DNA from: an uncultured Desulfofustis sp.
GTDB lineage: Bacteria; Desulfobacterota; Desulfobulbia; Desulfobulbales; Desulfocapsaceae
Direction of reading: 5' to 3'
Assembly: GCA_905479735.1 (NCBI GenBank)
Contig: CAJQNS010000072.1
Coordinates: 1 to 64,000, forward strand
DNA length: 64,000 nucleotides
In this document: positions 28,736 to 37,235 of the stretch, one piece after another
How positions within the stretch are numbered: the first letter of the stretch is position 1
Layout: the number at the start of each line of letters is the position of its first letter
Position numbers and translations under genes: made by a program
The notes under the pieces: generated by a model
What the model was told of the DNA's origin: nothing
The model's input: only the letters and a program-made list of their open reading frames with translations
The model's database searches: none

Positions 28736-31408
28736 GTGGCAGATGAGATATATCTAATTGACGGCAGTGCCTTCATTTACCGGGCCTTTCACGCCGTCGC
28801 ACCATTGACCAATGCGGAAGGGTTCCAGACCAATGCGGTGTTTGGCTTCATCAGTATGCTCAATAAACTGCTGAAGGACAAAACTCCCTCGCATCTGGCC
28901 GTCGCTTTCGACAGCAGGGGCAAAGTGTTCAGGCATCATATGTACCCCGAGTACAAGGCCAACCGTCCACCGATGCCCGATGAACTGGCGGCCCAGCTGC
29001 CCTATATAAAGGAAGTGGTAGAGGCCATGGGCCTGGTAAGTTTTGAGCAGGCTGGAATCGAGGCCGATGACATCATCGGCACCGCAGCCCTGGCTCTTGG
29101 CGGCAGGGGTAACAAGGTGGTCATCGTCTCCGGGGACAAGGACCTGCTGCAGCTGGTGGATGAAAAAATCACTATGTGGGACCCGATGAATGACCGGGTG
29201 ATGGATTCTGCCGGGGTGGAAAATAAATATCAGGTGGGCCCCGACCGGCTACTCGACTGCTTCGCCCTGATTGGCGACAGCTCCGACAATGTGCCCGGTG
29301 TCCCCGGTATCGGCCCTAAAACTGCTTCAAAATTGATCGTCGAGCACGGCTCCCTGGATGGGCTCTATGAACAGATTGGCAGCCTGAAGAAATCAAAGAT
29401 GAAGGAGCGGCTGATCGAGAACAGGGAAGCGGCTTATTTGTCCAGGGATCTCATCCGGCTCAAAACCGATGTGGAGATAGAGTTGTCACCTGAGCGCTAC
29501 ACCGTGGGTGAGAGAGACGAGGAGGCACTAAGGCGGATCTATACCGAGCTCGGTTTTACCTCGCTGCTCAAAGAGCTGGACGGCAGTGGTCGGGCAATTC
29601 CAACAGACCATTTTAGCATCGTTACCAATCAGGATGAGCTGAAGAAGATGCTGGTGGAACTCCGCCAGGCAAAGCTTCTGGTCATCGACACGGAAACGAC
29701 CTCGCTGCAGAGCAGAAGTGCTGAAGTGGTGGGGATCTCAGTCAATGGCGGCACCGATGACTGCTGGTATATTCCCCTCGGTCATGTCGACCAGGATGGC
29801 AGGCTGGTCGAGTTCCAGCTTCCCGTGGATCTTGTCAGGCAGGAACTTTCTGTGCTTCTGGAATCAGAGACGCTGCCCAAACTGGCCCACAATTTCAAAT
29901 ATGATTTATCGGTACTCAAGCATGGTTTTGAGGTTGAACTCAAAGGTCCGTTGCTCGATACCATGATCGCCGCCTATCTGGCGGAGCCCTCACGACGGTC
30001 GTTCAAGCTCGATGATCTCTGTCTGGAACTTGGTCTCAAACTCACCTCATATAAGGAAGTGACCGCTGGCGACAAACGCCAGGATGGCTTTGCCTATGTC
30101 GACATAACCCGGGCTGGCCATTACTCTTGTGAGGATGTATTTGCCACCCTGCAGCTCTGGAACCATTACCAGCCACTGCTTGAAGAAGGAGGGCAGGAGG
30201 CGCTGTTCAGCGGGGTGGAGATGAAACTCGTGCCCATCCTCGAGGAAATGGAGGCAGTCGGCATCAAAGTTGATCCGGTCCATCTAGAGAAATTGTCGGT
30301 GGAATTTCGCCAAAAGCTTGATCAACGCGAGAAACAGATATATGAGCAGGCCGGTCGCGAGTTCAATATCAACTCACCCCAGCAGCTTGGGACCATCCTC
30401 TTCGAGGAGCTGGGGCTGCCTCACGGCAGAAAGACCAAGACCGGTTACTCCACCGATATAAAAGTACTTGAAAAACTTGCTCCGCAGCATGATCTGCCAG
30501 CCCTGATCATCGACTACCGAAACCTGGCCAAGCTCTTATCGACCTATGTCGACAAGCTGGCACAGCTGATCGATCCCCAGACCGGTCGGGTTCACACCTC
30601 GTTCAATCAGACGGTAACCGCCACCGGCAGGCTGTCGAGTTCCAATCCGAATCTTCAGAATATTCCAATCAGAGGGGAAGAGGGGGCTCGAATCCGGGAA
30701 GCCTTCGTGCCCGAACCGGGGAAGCTCTTTCTGTTCGGAGATTATTCTCAGATTGATTTGCGGGTACTGGCCCACTACTCTCAGGACCCCGCGCTGATAA
30801 AGGCCTTCAAGGAAGGAGATGATATTCATACCAGAACGGCGGCTGAAGTGTTTTCGGTATCACCGCTGCTGGTGACATCGGAAATGCGCAGGGTCGCCAA
30901 GAGCATCAATTTCGGCATCGTCTACGGCATGAGCAGCTTCGGTCTGGCCAACCAGCTCCAGATAAGCAGAAGAGAGGCATCGCTTTTCATCGAGCGCTAC
31001 TTCAACCTCTACACAGGGGTAAAGGAGTTCATGCATGAAATTGTCGAACAGGCGAGAAAAGACGGCTATGTGACCACCCTGTTGAACCGCAGGAGATACT
31101 TGCCGGAGATTGGAGCATCAAACAAGATGCGTCGCGAATTTGCTGAACGGGCCGCCTTGAACACGCCCATTCAGGGGACCGCAGCGGATATTATTAAACT
31201 GGCTATGCTCCGGGTTGATGAGCTGCTGAAAAGGAACAAGAGCTCCTGCAGTATGCTGCTGCAAATCCATGATGAACTGGTCTTCGAGTTGACAGAGGAA
31301 CAATGCCTGGAGCTGCAGCCGCAGATTAAGCAGACCATGGAGCAAGCCATGAAACTCGATGTTCCCCTGGTGGTTAATATGGAGACGGGGACTGATCTGG
31401 CTAAATAA
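28736..31408 (+). CDS. polA: DNA polymerase I
   Basis: 890 aa, three domains. The 5' nuclease domain (about 1-290) has YLIDGSAFIYRAFHA and GIEADDIIGTAAL, then VPGVPGIGPKTASKL (helix-hairpin-helix). The 3'-5' exonuclease domain keeps its catalytic acids (LLVIDTETTSLQSR), so proofreading is probably active. The polymerase domain shows LSSSNPNLQNIPIRGEEG, FLFGDYSQIDLRVLAHYSQD (motif A), RRVAKSINFGIVYGMSSFGL (motif B) and LLQIHDELVFEL (motif C). The start is GTG at 28736 after GAGGTG. Replication and repair enzyme; single-gene unit ending 6 bp before a palindromic repeat. Confidence 0.97.
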   Translation: MADEIYLIDGSAFIYRAFHAVAPLTNAEGFQTNAVFGFISMLNKLLKDKTPSHLAVAFDSRGKVFRHHMYPEYKANRPPMPDELAAQLPYIKEVVEAMGLVSFEQAGIEADDIIGTAALALGGRGNKVVIVSGDKDLLQLVDEKITMWDPMNDRVMDSAGVENKYQVGPDRLLDCFALIGDSSDNVPGVPGIGPKTASKLIVEHGSLDGLYEQIGSLKKSKMKERLIENREAAYLSRDLIRLKTDVEIELSPERYTVGERDEEALRRIYTELGFTSLLKELDGSGRAIPTDHFSIVTNQDELKKMLVELRQAKLLVIDTETTSLQSRSAEVVGISVNGGTDDCWYIPLGHVDQDGRLVEFQLPVDLVRQELSVLLESETLPKLAHNFKYDLSVLKHGFEVELKGPLLDTMIAAYLAEPSRRSFKLDDLCLELGLKLTSYKEVTAGDKRQDGFAYVDITRAGHYSCEDVFATLQLWNHYQPLLEEGGQEALFSGVEMKLVPILEEMEAVGIKVDPVHLEKLSVEFRQKLDQREKQIYEQAGREFNINSPQQLGTILFEELGLPHGRKTKTGYSTDIKVLEKLAPQHDLPALIIDYRNLAKLLSTYVDKLAQLIDPQTGRVHTSFNQTVTATGRLSSSNPNLQNIPIRGEEGARIREAFVPEPGKLFLFGDYSQIDLRVLAHYSQDPALIKAFKEGDDIHTRTAAEVFSVSPLLVTSEMRRVAKSINFGIVYGMSSFGLANQLQISRREASLFIERYFNLYTGVKEFMHEIVEQARKDGYVTTLLNRRRYLPEIGASNKMRREFAERAALNTPIQGTAADIIKLAMLRVDELLKRNKSSCSMLLQIHDELVFELTEEQCLELQPQIKQTMEQAMKLDVPLVVNMETGTDLAK

Positions 31409-31414
31409 TATGGA

Positions 31415-31469
31415 GGGGACACAATACCTATCATGTCCCAAAAGGGGACATGATAGGTATTGTGTCCCC
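31415..31469. repeat. long palindromic repeat, copy 2 (GGGGACACAATACC family)
   Basis: GGGGACACAATACCTATCAT (31415 on) against its reverse complement ending at 31469, with a 5-nt centre. It fills the gap between the convergent polA and citrate synthase genes, where it could also act as a bidirectional hairpin at RNA level. Confidence 0.9.
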
Positions 31470-31482
31470 GTATAACCACCTG

Positions 31483-32781
31483 TCAGGGGCGTTCCTCTAT
31501 CGGTGCAAACGACCGTTTGGCCACTCCCTGATAAATCTGGCGCGGTCTACCGATGCGGTTGTTCTCTCTGTCCATGTGCATCTCCTGCCAGTGGGAAATC
31601 CAGCCGGGTAGGCGACCCAGGGCGAACATCACAGTGAACATGTTGGTTGGAATGCCCATGGCCCGATAGACGATACCCGAGTAAAAATCCACATTGGGAT
31701 AGAGGTTTCTGGAGACGAAGTAGTCGTCTCTGCCGACCCGGTATTCCAGTTCCTGGGCAATATCCAGCAGCGGATCCTCGATATTCATCGTTTCCAGGAT
31801 CTCATGGGTGACCTCTTTAATTATCTTGGCCCTTGGGTCGTAGGTTTTATAGACCCGGTGCCCGAAACCTGTGAGCCGGTATGGATTGTCCGGATCCTTG
31901 GCCATCTCGATATACTTATCGAAATTCATTTCGTCGGCGTAGATCGTCTCCAGCATCCTGATCACGGCCGCGTTGGCCCCCCCGTGCAGAGGTCCCCAGA
32001 GGGCCCCGACCCCGGCCGAGATCGATGGATAGAGCTTGACCCCCGAACTGCCCACCAGCCTGACCGTGGAGGTGGAGCAGTTCTGCTCGTGGTCAGCATG
32101 TAAAATCAGAAGCTTATTCAATGCCGCGGTCATCAGCGGTTCGATCTTGTAAGGTATATTGGGACGCTCGAACATCATGTTGAGAAAGTTGGAGCAATAG
32201 TTCAGATCAGCTCGGGGATAAACCAGCGGGTGGCCGATACTCTTCTTGTAGGAAAAGGCGGCGATGGTCCTTATCTTGGAAAGCAGCCGGGCAGTGGCGG
32301 TGGTGATTCCGCCGTAGGGATCTTCATCGAGATCCATTTCCGGGTAGAAGTCGTGCAGGGAACCGACCATGGTCGACAAAATCGACATCGGCGAGGCATT
32401 CGGCGGGAAATGATCGAAAAAGTGGATCATATCCTCATGGATCAGGGCGAAGCGGATCATGTCCTTTCTGAACGTTTCCAGCTCCTTTTCATTCGGCAGT
32501 TCACCGGTGAGCAGCAGGTAGGCTACCTCGATGAAGGTACAGTTTTCGGCCAGATCGGCGATATCGTAACCCCGGTAGCGGAGGATGCCGTTTTTGCCGT
32601 CGAGATAGGTGATACCGGACTCGCAGGAGCCGGTGTTCATATAGCCGCTGTCGAGGGTGATGTACCCCGTATCGCGCAGCAGGCTTCTTATATCAATCGC
32701 TTTTTCTCCGGTGGTACTCTTGACAATAGGCAGATCGTAGGTGTGTCCATCGACGTTTAATTGGGCTGTCTGGTGGGCCAT
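31483..32781 (-). CDS. gltA: citrate synthase (type II, Si-type)
   Basis: 432 aa, the length and pattern of the hexameric E. coli-like enzyme. Key parts: GILRYRGYDIADLAENCTFI, ILHADHEQNCSTSTVRLVGS (catalytic His region), WGPLHGGANAAVIRML and RLTGFGHRVYKTYDPRAKII (second catalytic His). The catalytic Asp is in GIVYRAMGIPTNMFTVMFAL or nearby. It condenses acetyl-CoA with oxaloacetate. Single gene; PEP carboxykinase, encoded at 37236, acts on the same oxaloacetate pool. Many sulfate reducers use a Re-citrate synthase instead; this one is plainly the Si type. Confidence 0.95.
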   Translation of the reverse strand: MAHQTAQLNVDGHTYDLPIVKSTTGEKAIDIRSLLRDTGYITLDSGYMNTGSCESGITYLDGKNGILRYRGYDIADLAENCTFIEVAYLLLTGELPNEKELETFRKDMIRFALIHEDMIHFFDHFPPNASPMSILSTMVGSLHDFYPEMDLDEDPYGGITTATARLLSKIRTIAAFSYKKSIGHPLVYPRADLNYCSNFLNMMFERPNIPYKIEPLMTAALNKLLILHADHEQNCSTSTVRLVGSSGVKLYPSISAGVGALWGPLHGGANAAVIRMLETIYADEMNFDKYIEMAKDPDNPYRLTGFGHRVYKTYDPRAKIIKEVTHEILETMNIEDPLLDIAQELEYRVGRDDYFVSRNLYPNVDFYSGIVYRAMGIPTNMFTVMFALGRLPGWISHWQEMHMDRENNRIGRPRQIYQGVAKRSFAPIEERP

Positions 32782-33223
32782 AATATCCTCGTAATTGGGT
32801 TTTCTCTGCCGCCGTTGGGTCCTGTTCAGTAATGTCGGTATTACCGTCCGTGATGTGCCGACCTGCAGATTGCTGGTAAGCGTGCAGTTCAGCGACAGGA
32901 CCGGGCCTGGTAGAACCAGAAGATTGATCGCCTAACAGGATTTGTGTCGTACAGCGGTTGTTGCAGACGGATGACTGGAGCAGGAGTGCTGAAGTCATAT
33001 CGTAAAACCATCACAATATAGCCGAAAATCGTATTTTCGGCAATTTCTCTTTTGTTAATTCCCCAAGGCCGCCGTAATTCAGCGGTATCGATTGTTGCAC
33101 CGTTTAAAATTTTGCCTCAAGGGTACAGAGTAATTATAGGTGAGAAAAGGCAATGGTGAGGCTTGCTGTAACTTCGGAGGGCGATGGTTCAGCAGGCCGA
33201 TGCACGATGGAGCAATACTGGCT
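32782..33223. other. intergenic region with a short palindrome
   Basis: About 440 bp between the divergent gltA and an unrecognised gene. GCCGAAAAT-CGT-ATTTTCGGC (33021-33041) is a perfect 9-bp inverted repeat and could be an operator or a weak terminator. An open frame from GTG 33140 leads into the next gene but has no ribosome site. Confidence 0.5.
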
Positions 33224-33922
33224 ATGACAGAGTTGAAAGAAGAGATGGCTCAATTGGAACTCCCGCTGCTGATCGAGTACGGGGTGCTTACTGAAGAAAA
33301 AGAAAAGGCGCTGGCAGTCTATGAGAGATACCAGCACAGTCCCGCCGCCGTGTCACTTTTGCGCTGCTATTATTCGGATCTGCCCGAGGCCCGGGAAGAG
33401 ATGGCAGTCGACCTCAAAATCGTTGCTTCGAGGCAGGGCAGTGATCTTGTCGTCCTGCAAGCGACCAGCCACGATTATCTCTACCTCCACTCGGATAATC
33501 AGGTACTGCTGCTGGGAGAGTTCAAGGACGGAGTCGAGGATGAATCGATTCTGCACTATTTCCAGTTCAAGAATCGAGAAGATTTCTGGGAAAAGACCGG
33601 TGCCCAGGCGGCTGATCTGCCTTCCATGCCTGTCCCTGAAGCCCCTGCCTCGCCGGTAGTCTGTGTGGCCTGCGGCGTTGGCATCGGCGATGTTCATATC
33701 TTGGGATGTCCGGTCGAGCAATGCCCCTGGTGTGAGGCCCAGTTGAACCGCTGCAACTGCAGGTTCGATCAGCTCGGTATAAGCGCCATCGAAGAGGAGG
33801 AACAGCTGGAGCGTTTCGAACTACTTCTCGAACGCAAGGGGCGCATACCTTTCAAGGCCGGACATAATCCTTCCTATCCAACGGCTGGAGACGATCCGCT
33901 GCCTTTCTCGGAACCGAGTTAA
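33224..33922 (+). CDS. hypothetical protein with C-terminal Cys cluster
   Basis: 232 aa from ATG 33224; in-frame starts at 33200 and GTG 33140 are possible (up to 260 aa). I do not recognise the family. The N-terminal half is acidic and mostly helical; a middle part (about residues 60-125) has alternating hydrophobic strands. The C-terminal third carries CVACGVGIGDVHILGCPVEQ followed by CPWCEAQLNRCNC, a Cys-rich cluster that looks like a zinc ribbon pair. No signal peptide, so likely cytoplasmic. It is followed at once by copy 3 of the palindromic repeat; no operon partner. A real gene by codon use and the ordered Cys pairs. Confidence 0.7.
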   Translation: MTELKEEMAQLELPLLIEYGVLTEEKEKALAVYERYQHSPAAVSLLRCYYSDLPEAREEMAVDLKIVASRQGSDLVVLQATSHDYLYLHSDNQVLLLGEFKDGVEDESILHYFQFKNREDFWEKTGAQAADLPSMPVPEAPASPVVCVACGVGIGDVHILGCPVEQCPWCEAQLNRCNCRFDQLGISAIEEEEQLERFELLLERKGRIPFKAGHNPSYPTAGDDPLPFSEPS

Positions 33923-33976
33923 GGGGACACAATACCCATCATGTCCCTTAAGGGAGACGATGGGTATTGTGTCCCC
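33923..33976. repeat. long palindromic repeat, copy 3 (GGGGACACAATACC family)
   Basis: GGGGACACAATACCCATCAT (33923 on) and the matching arm ending at 33976, with a 4-nt centre and a couple of mismatches. It begins just after the stop codon of the preceding gene and abuts the terminator of the convergent hflC. Confidence 0.9.
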
Positions 33977-33982
33977 AGAATG

Positions 33983-34019
33983 AAAAACCCCCGGCCGCAC
34001 CGAATGGCGCCGCCGGGGG
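33983..34019 (-). terminator. terminator of hflKC
   Basis: On the minus strand CCCCCGGC (34019-34012) pairs with GCCGGGGG (33995-33988), followed by TTTTTCA. It begins 30 bp after the hflC stop. Confidence 0.88.
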
Positions 34020-34049
34020 ACATTGGCTCAATTTACAAACCGGCTGATC

Positions 34050-34982
34050 TTAGTTGGGATCCACCTTTTTCAGATATTTGTAGATATCCGAATCGGAGGA
34101 GATGACCAGAGAGGTGTTATCACCTACTATTGTATCGTAGCTTTCCAGAGTCTTCATAAAAGAGAAAAATTCTGGATCCTGGTTGAAGGCCTCGGCGTAA
34201 ATCCTGGTGGCCTCGGCGTCTGCTTTACCTTTTATTTCAAGAGCTTCCTTGTTTGCCCCAGAGGTAATTTCCCGGAGTTGCCTGTCAACGGTACCAAGTA
34301 TTCTGGCTTTCTGGCCCTCACCCATCGAGCGTTTCTCCGCGGCTATTCTCTTTCGTTCCGAGATCATTCGGTCATAGACCCGCAGCCTGACCGATTCAAT
34401 GTAGTTGACCCGGCGGAACATGACATCGACCAGTTCGATTCCATATTGCGGCATGGCCCTGGAAGATATCTCAAGAACCTGATTGGAGATCACGTCTCTT
34501 CCCCGTATGGGTTTAGTTCCCGGTTCCTGATTGGAAGGCGTCATGGTATCGAGTGACCAGTCGGAGCTCCTGATGATCTCGATCAGGTTGTTCTTGTTGA
34601 CCATATCACGAACGGTACCGCCGATGATATCGTCGAGAAGCGACTGGGCCCGGGATTCCGTTCTCACGGCCTGCATGAACCTGAGAGCGTCGACGATCCG
34701 CCAGCGAGCAGTGACATCGAGATAGACAAAGGTCTTGTCGTTGGTGGGGATCTGATTTGGATCGCCGTTCCAGATGACGATCCGCTTGTCGAACTCGTTG
34801 ACCTGCTGCAGAAAAGGCATTTTGAAGTAGAGCCCTGCCTCTGTTTTCGGTTCACCAATTGGTTTACCGAACTGGGTGATCATCACCTGCCGACCCTCCT
34901 GGACAATGAAAAAGCCGTCGTAGACAAGCACGATACCGAGCAGGACAAGACCGATCAGGAGAAAATTTGCAATTTGTTTCAT
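34050..34982 (-). CDS. hflC: HflC, prohibitin-family regulator of FtsH
   Basis: 310 aa from ATG 34982, which follows GAGGAATACACC; the longer upstream frame is out of character. One N-terminal membrane helix (IANFLLIGLVLLGIVLVYDG), then the SPFH/band 7 domain beginning FFIVQEGRQVMITQFGKPIG and including GLYFKMPFLQQVNEFDKR. A long helical region contains RKRIAAEKRSMGEGQKARI and KGKADAEATRIYAEAFNQDP. In known bacteria HflC and HflK form a membrane cage around the FtsH protease. It follows hflK by 19 bp. Confidence 0.95.
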   Translation of the reverse strand: MKQIANFLLIGLVLLGIVLVYDGFFIVQEGRQVMITQFGKPIGEPKTEAGLYFKMPFLQQVNEFDKRIVIWNGDPNQIPTNDKTFVYLDVTARWRIVDALRFMQAVRTESRAQSLLDDIIGGTVRDMVNKNNLIEIIRSSDWSLDTMTPSNQEPGTKPIRGRDVISNQVLEISSRAMPQYGIELVDVMFRRVNYIESVRLRVYDRMISERKRIAAEKRSMGEGQKARILGTVDRQLREITSGANKEALEIKGKADAEATRIYAEAFNQDPEFFSFMKTLESYDTIVGDNTSLVISSDSDIYKYLKKVDPN

Positions 34983-35001
34983 GGTGTATTCCTCTCGTAA
35001 A

Positions 35002-36114
35002 CTATTGTCCTTGCGGGACCGGTTGATTGTTCTTGCGGAGGTTGAGCAGCGGCAGCGGTCCCTGCTGTGCTTCATCCATGATGTAAATGGTTTCTACCTG
35101 CGGTAGTATGGACTGCATTTTTTCCAGATACATGCGCTGCCGGGTGACATCGGGAGCGTTTTTATATTCGCTTAAAATTTCGACGAAACGGCTCGTCTCA
35201 CCCATCGCGTTGTTGATCCGCTCCGTGGCGTAACCGCGTGATTCCTCAACGATCTTCAAAGCATTACCGCGGGCGGCGGGGATTACCCGGTTATAGGTTT
35301 CCTCGGCTTCGTTTACCAGCCGTTTCATATCCTGGTCGGCCTCGTTGACTTCGTTAAAGGCAGGCTTGACCTGCTCCGGCGGGTTGATGTCCTGAAACTG
35401 CACCGTGACAAGACCGACGCCAGCTTCTAGAAAATTCAGCTGTTCCTGCAGCTCCTGCTTGACGTTTGCGGCCAGAATCTCACGGTTACTAAGGACGTAA
35501 TCGAAATCCATGTTGCCGACGACCCGCCTGGTAACCGCTTCTGAAAGGTCATGTACCGCCTGCTTGACGTCCTGGACCTTGAACAGGTAATTGATTGGAT
35601 CTGCTATGCGATACTGAACGATCCAGGCCACGTTGATAACGTTTTTGTCAGCGGTCAGCATCAGCGACTCCATGTCGTAACCGCGACTGTCAAAAGATGT
35701 TTTTTGGCCGGGATTTCGGGTCCTGAACCCAAATTCCTGTTTCTGAATCTGGAGAATGTTGACTTTGGCCAGCGACTCCATATACGGAATTTTCAGATGC
35801 AGACCCGGTTGGGCGGTACGGTTGTATTTTCCAAAGCGCAGCACCACGCCGACTTCGTTGGGAGCAACCTTGTAAAATGATTGGTACACCCCTTGGAAGA
35901 GGATGATGATCAGCGCTAGGATGAGCACTTTGGAGATGATCGAAAAGGGACTCGTCGGCGGCCGCTTCGAGGGCGACTCACCATCGCCGGAATCCGGCTT
36001 TTTCTTATCAGTGAATAGATCCTGTAGTTTCTTGATCAGTTGAGCGACAATCTCCTCTGGTGTTTGAGGGCGTTTCTTGCGCCCCCACGGAGGTTGTTGA
36101 TCTTGGTTAGACAT
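35002..36114 (-). CDS. hflK: HflK, prohibitin-family regulator of FtsH
   Basis: 370 aa. The first 20 residues (MSNQDQQPPWGRKKRPQTPE) are the typical HflK N-terminus, followed by a charged cytoplasmic stretch, a membrane helix (about 58-77, ISKVLILALIIILFQGVYQS) and the band 7 domain (VAPNEVGVVLRFGKYNRTAQ, PGLHLKIPY). The tail QQGPLPLLNLRKNNQPVPQG is also usual. Upstream gene of the hflK-hflC operon. Confidence 0.95.
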   Translation of the reverse strand: MSNQDQQPPWGRKKRPQTPEEIVAQLIKKLQDLFTDKKKPDSGDGESPSKRPPTSPFSIISKVLILALIIILFQGVYQSFYKVAPNEVGVVLRFGKYNRTAQPGLHLKIPYMESLAKVNILQIQKQEFGFRTRNPGQKTSFDSRGYDMESLMLTADKNVINVAWIVQYRIADPINYLFKVQDVKQAVHDLSEAVTRRVVGNMDFDYVLSNREILAANVKQELQEQLNFLEAGVGLVTVQFQDINPPEQVKPAFNEVNEADQDMKRLVNEAEETYNRVIPAARGNALKIVEESRGYATERINNAMGETSRFVEILSEYKNAPDVTRQRMYLEKMQSILPQVETIYIMDEAQQGPLPLLNLRKNNQPVPQGQ

Positions 36115-36275
36115 GTGGGGCTCCAGTGAGTTTAACTTAAATAAAAACAGACCGCCGCTGAATGCCAGCCTGCGAATCTGAGCGTCTGAAATCTGACTAC
36201 AGAAGTAAGTATTAATGCTTACAAATCAAGCGCTACAAAGTAATTCATAGAGTTAATAAAGACAAGCAGAAGCTG

Positions 36276-37178
36276 TCAGGCGGCCAGAGCCATGTTCCAG
36301 CAGGTCAATACGGTGAAGATCGAGATCAGCAGGCAGCAGGTCTGCACGAAAGACGAAGTTTTGAACCGGCGGGTCGGCAGCAGGCCGAAGAAAATTCCCA
36401 GGATGAGGCCGGCAATGAGACCGAACAGGTGGGCGCCGAGGTCGGTTCTGACCCCTGAACTGCCAAGCATGGCCAAAAGTCCGGCGCCGCCCATCAGGGG
36501 GACGAGCATCCTGACGCCTGGAACCCGTTTGTGTTCAATAATCTGATGGGCACTCAGCAACCCTATCATTGCAAAAACGGCGGTGGAAAAGCCGATTGAA
36601 ATATGGCCGGGGCCATGGATCAGGGCGTTGATATAGTTGCCGGTCGCAGCGCTGAGCAGCAGTGACAGCATGCCGATGCCGACGCCGCTGATCTGCAGAA
36701 AGAAATGAAGCAGAAAACCGCCGATGAGTACATTGCCGGCCAGGTGGGAGAAGTCGGAATGCAGACAAAGGGCGGTAACCAGACGGAAATATTGACCCTG
36801 CTGGAGCACCGCCCCACTGTTGCCGGCACCCCCCGAAAACCACACCGACTCGGGATTGTAGGGACCGGTCACCGAGTAGAAGAGCGCCAGCGCCGCCATG
36901 GTCAGGATCACCGGCAACCCGGTCGATAGCGGCTCGATCCGATTGTCGACCAGCAGCGGCGGCCAGTTCCGGTTTTCCCGAAAATAGGCCCTCAGCTGTC
37001 CTGCGGCTTCCTGCTGCTTGTCAACCGCCACCGATATCGAAGCCGATCCATCAGCGCTGCGCTCGATACGATGGGTGATGTTCTTGGCCGAGAGAACCAG
37101 CGAACAGGTATCGACCAGCATCATGTCGTCTGAGGTATAGACGACCGTTTCAGTGCCGGACTGCGATTCAGTTTCCAT
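36276..37178 (-). CDS. rhomboid-family intramembrane serine protease
   Basis: 300 aa from ATG 37178. The first ~70 residues form a soluble domain (VVYTSDDMMLVDTCSLVLSA) resembling the small DUF2007-like modules. The membrane part has six or more helices with ALCLHSDFSHLAGNVLIGGF (H-x-x-x-N), HISIGFSTAVFAMIGLLSAH with the catalytic Ser in G-F-S-T, and DLGAHLFGLIAGLILGI with the catalytic His. The dyad is complete, so it should be active. Upstream in-frame start codons fall inside the pckG terminator and are rejected. Substrates unknown. Confidence 0.9.
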   Translation of the reverse strand: METESQSGTETVVYTSDDMMLVDTCSLVLSAKNITHRIERSADGSASISVAVDKQQEAAGQLRAYFRENRNWPPLLVDNRIEPLSTGLPVILTMAALALFYSVTGPYNPESVWFSGGAGNSGAVLQQGQYFRLVTALCLHSDFSHLAGNVLIGGFLLHFFLQISGVGIGMLSLLLSAATGNYINALIHGPGHISIGFSTAVFAMIGLLSAHQIIEHKRVPGVRMLVPLMGGAGLLAMLGSSGVRTDLGAHLFGLIAGLILGIFFGLLPTRRFKTSSFVQTCCLLISIFTVLTCWNMALAA

Positions 37179-37182
37179 AAAA

Positions 37183-37213
37183 TAAAAAAGGCCGCCCACA
37201 GTTCAGGCGGCCT
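37183..37213 (-). terminator. terminator of pckG
   Basis: On the minus strand GGCCGCC (37212-37206) pairs with GGCGGCC (37196-37190), followed by a T-rich tract (TTTTTTATTTT). It separates pckG from the rhomboid gene. Confidence 0.9.
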
Positions 37214-37235
37214 TGATTCCTCAAAAAGCTGACTG

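Noticed and set aside
21409-33976. CRISPR array from the repeated palindromes
   Set aside because: Copies are kilobases apart, palindromic throughout and without regular spacers.
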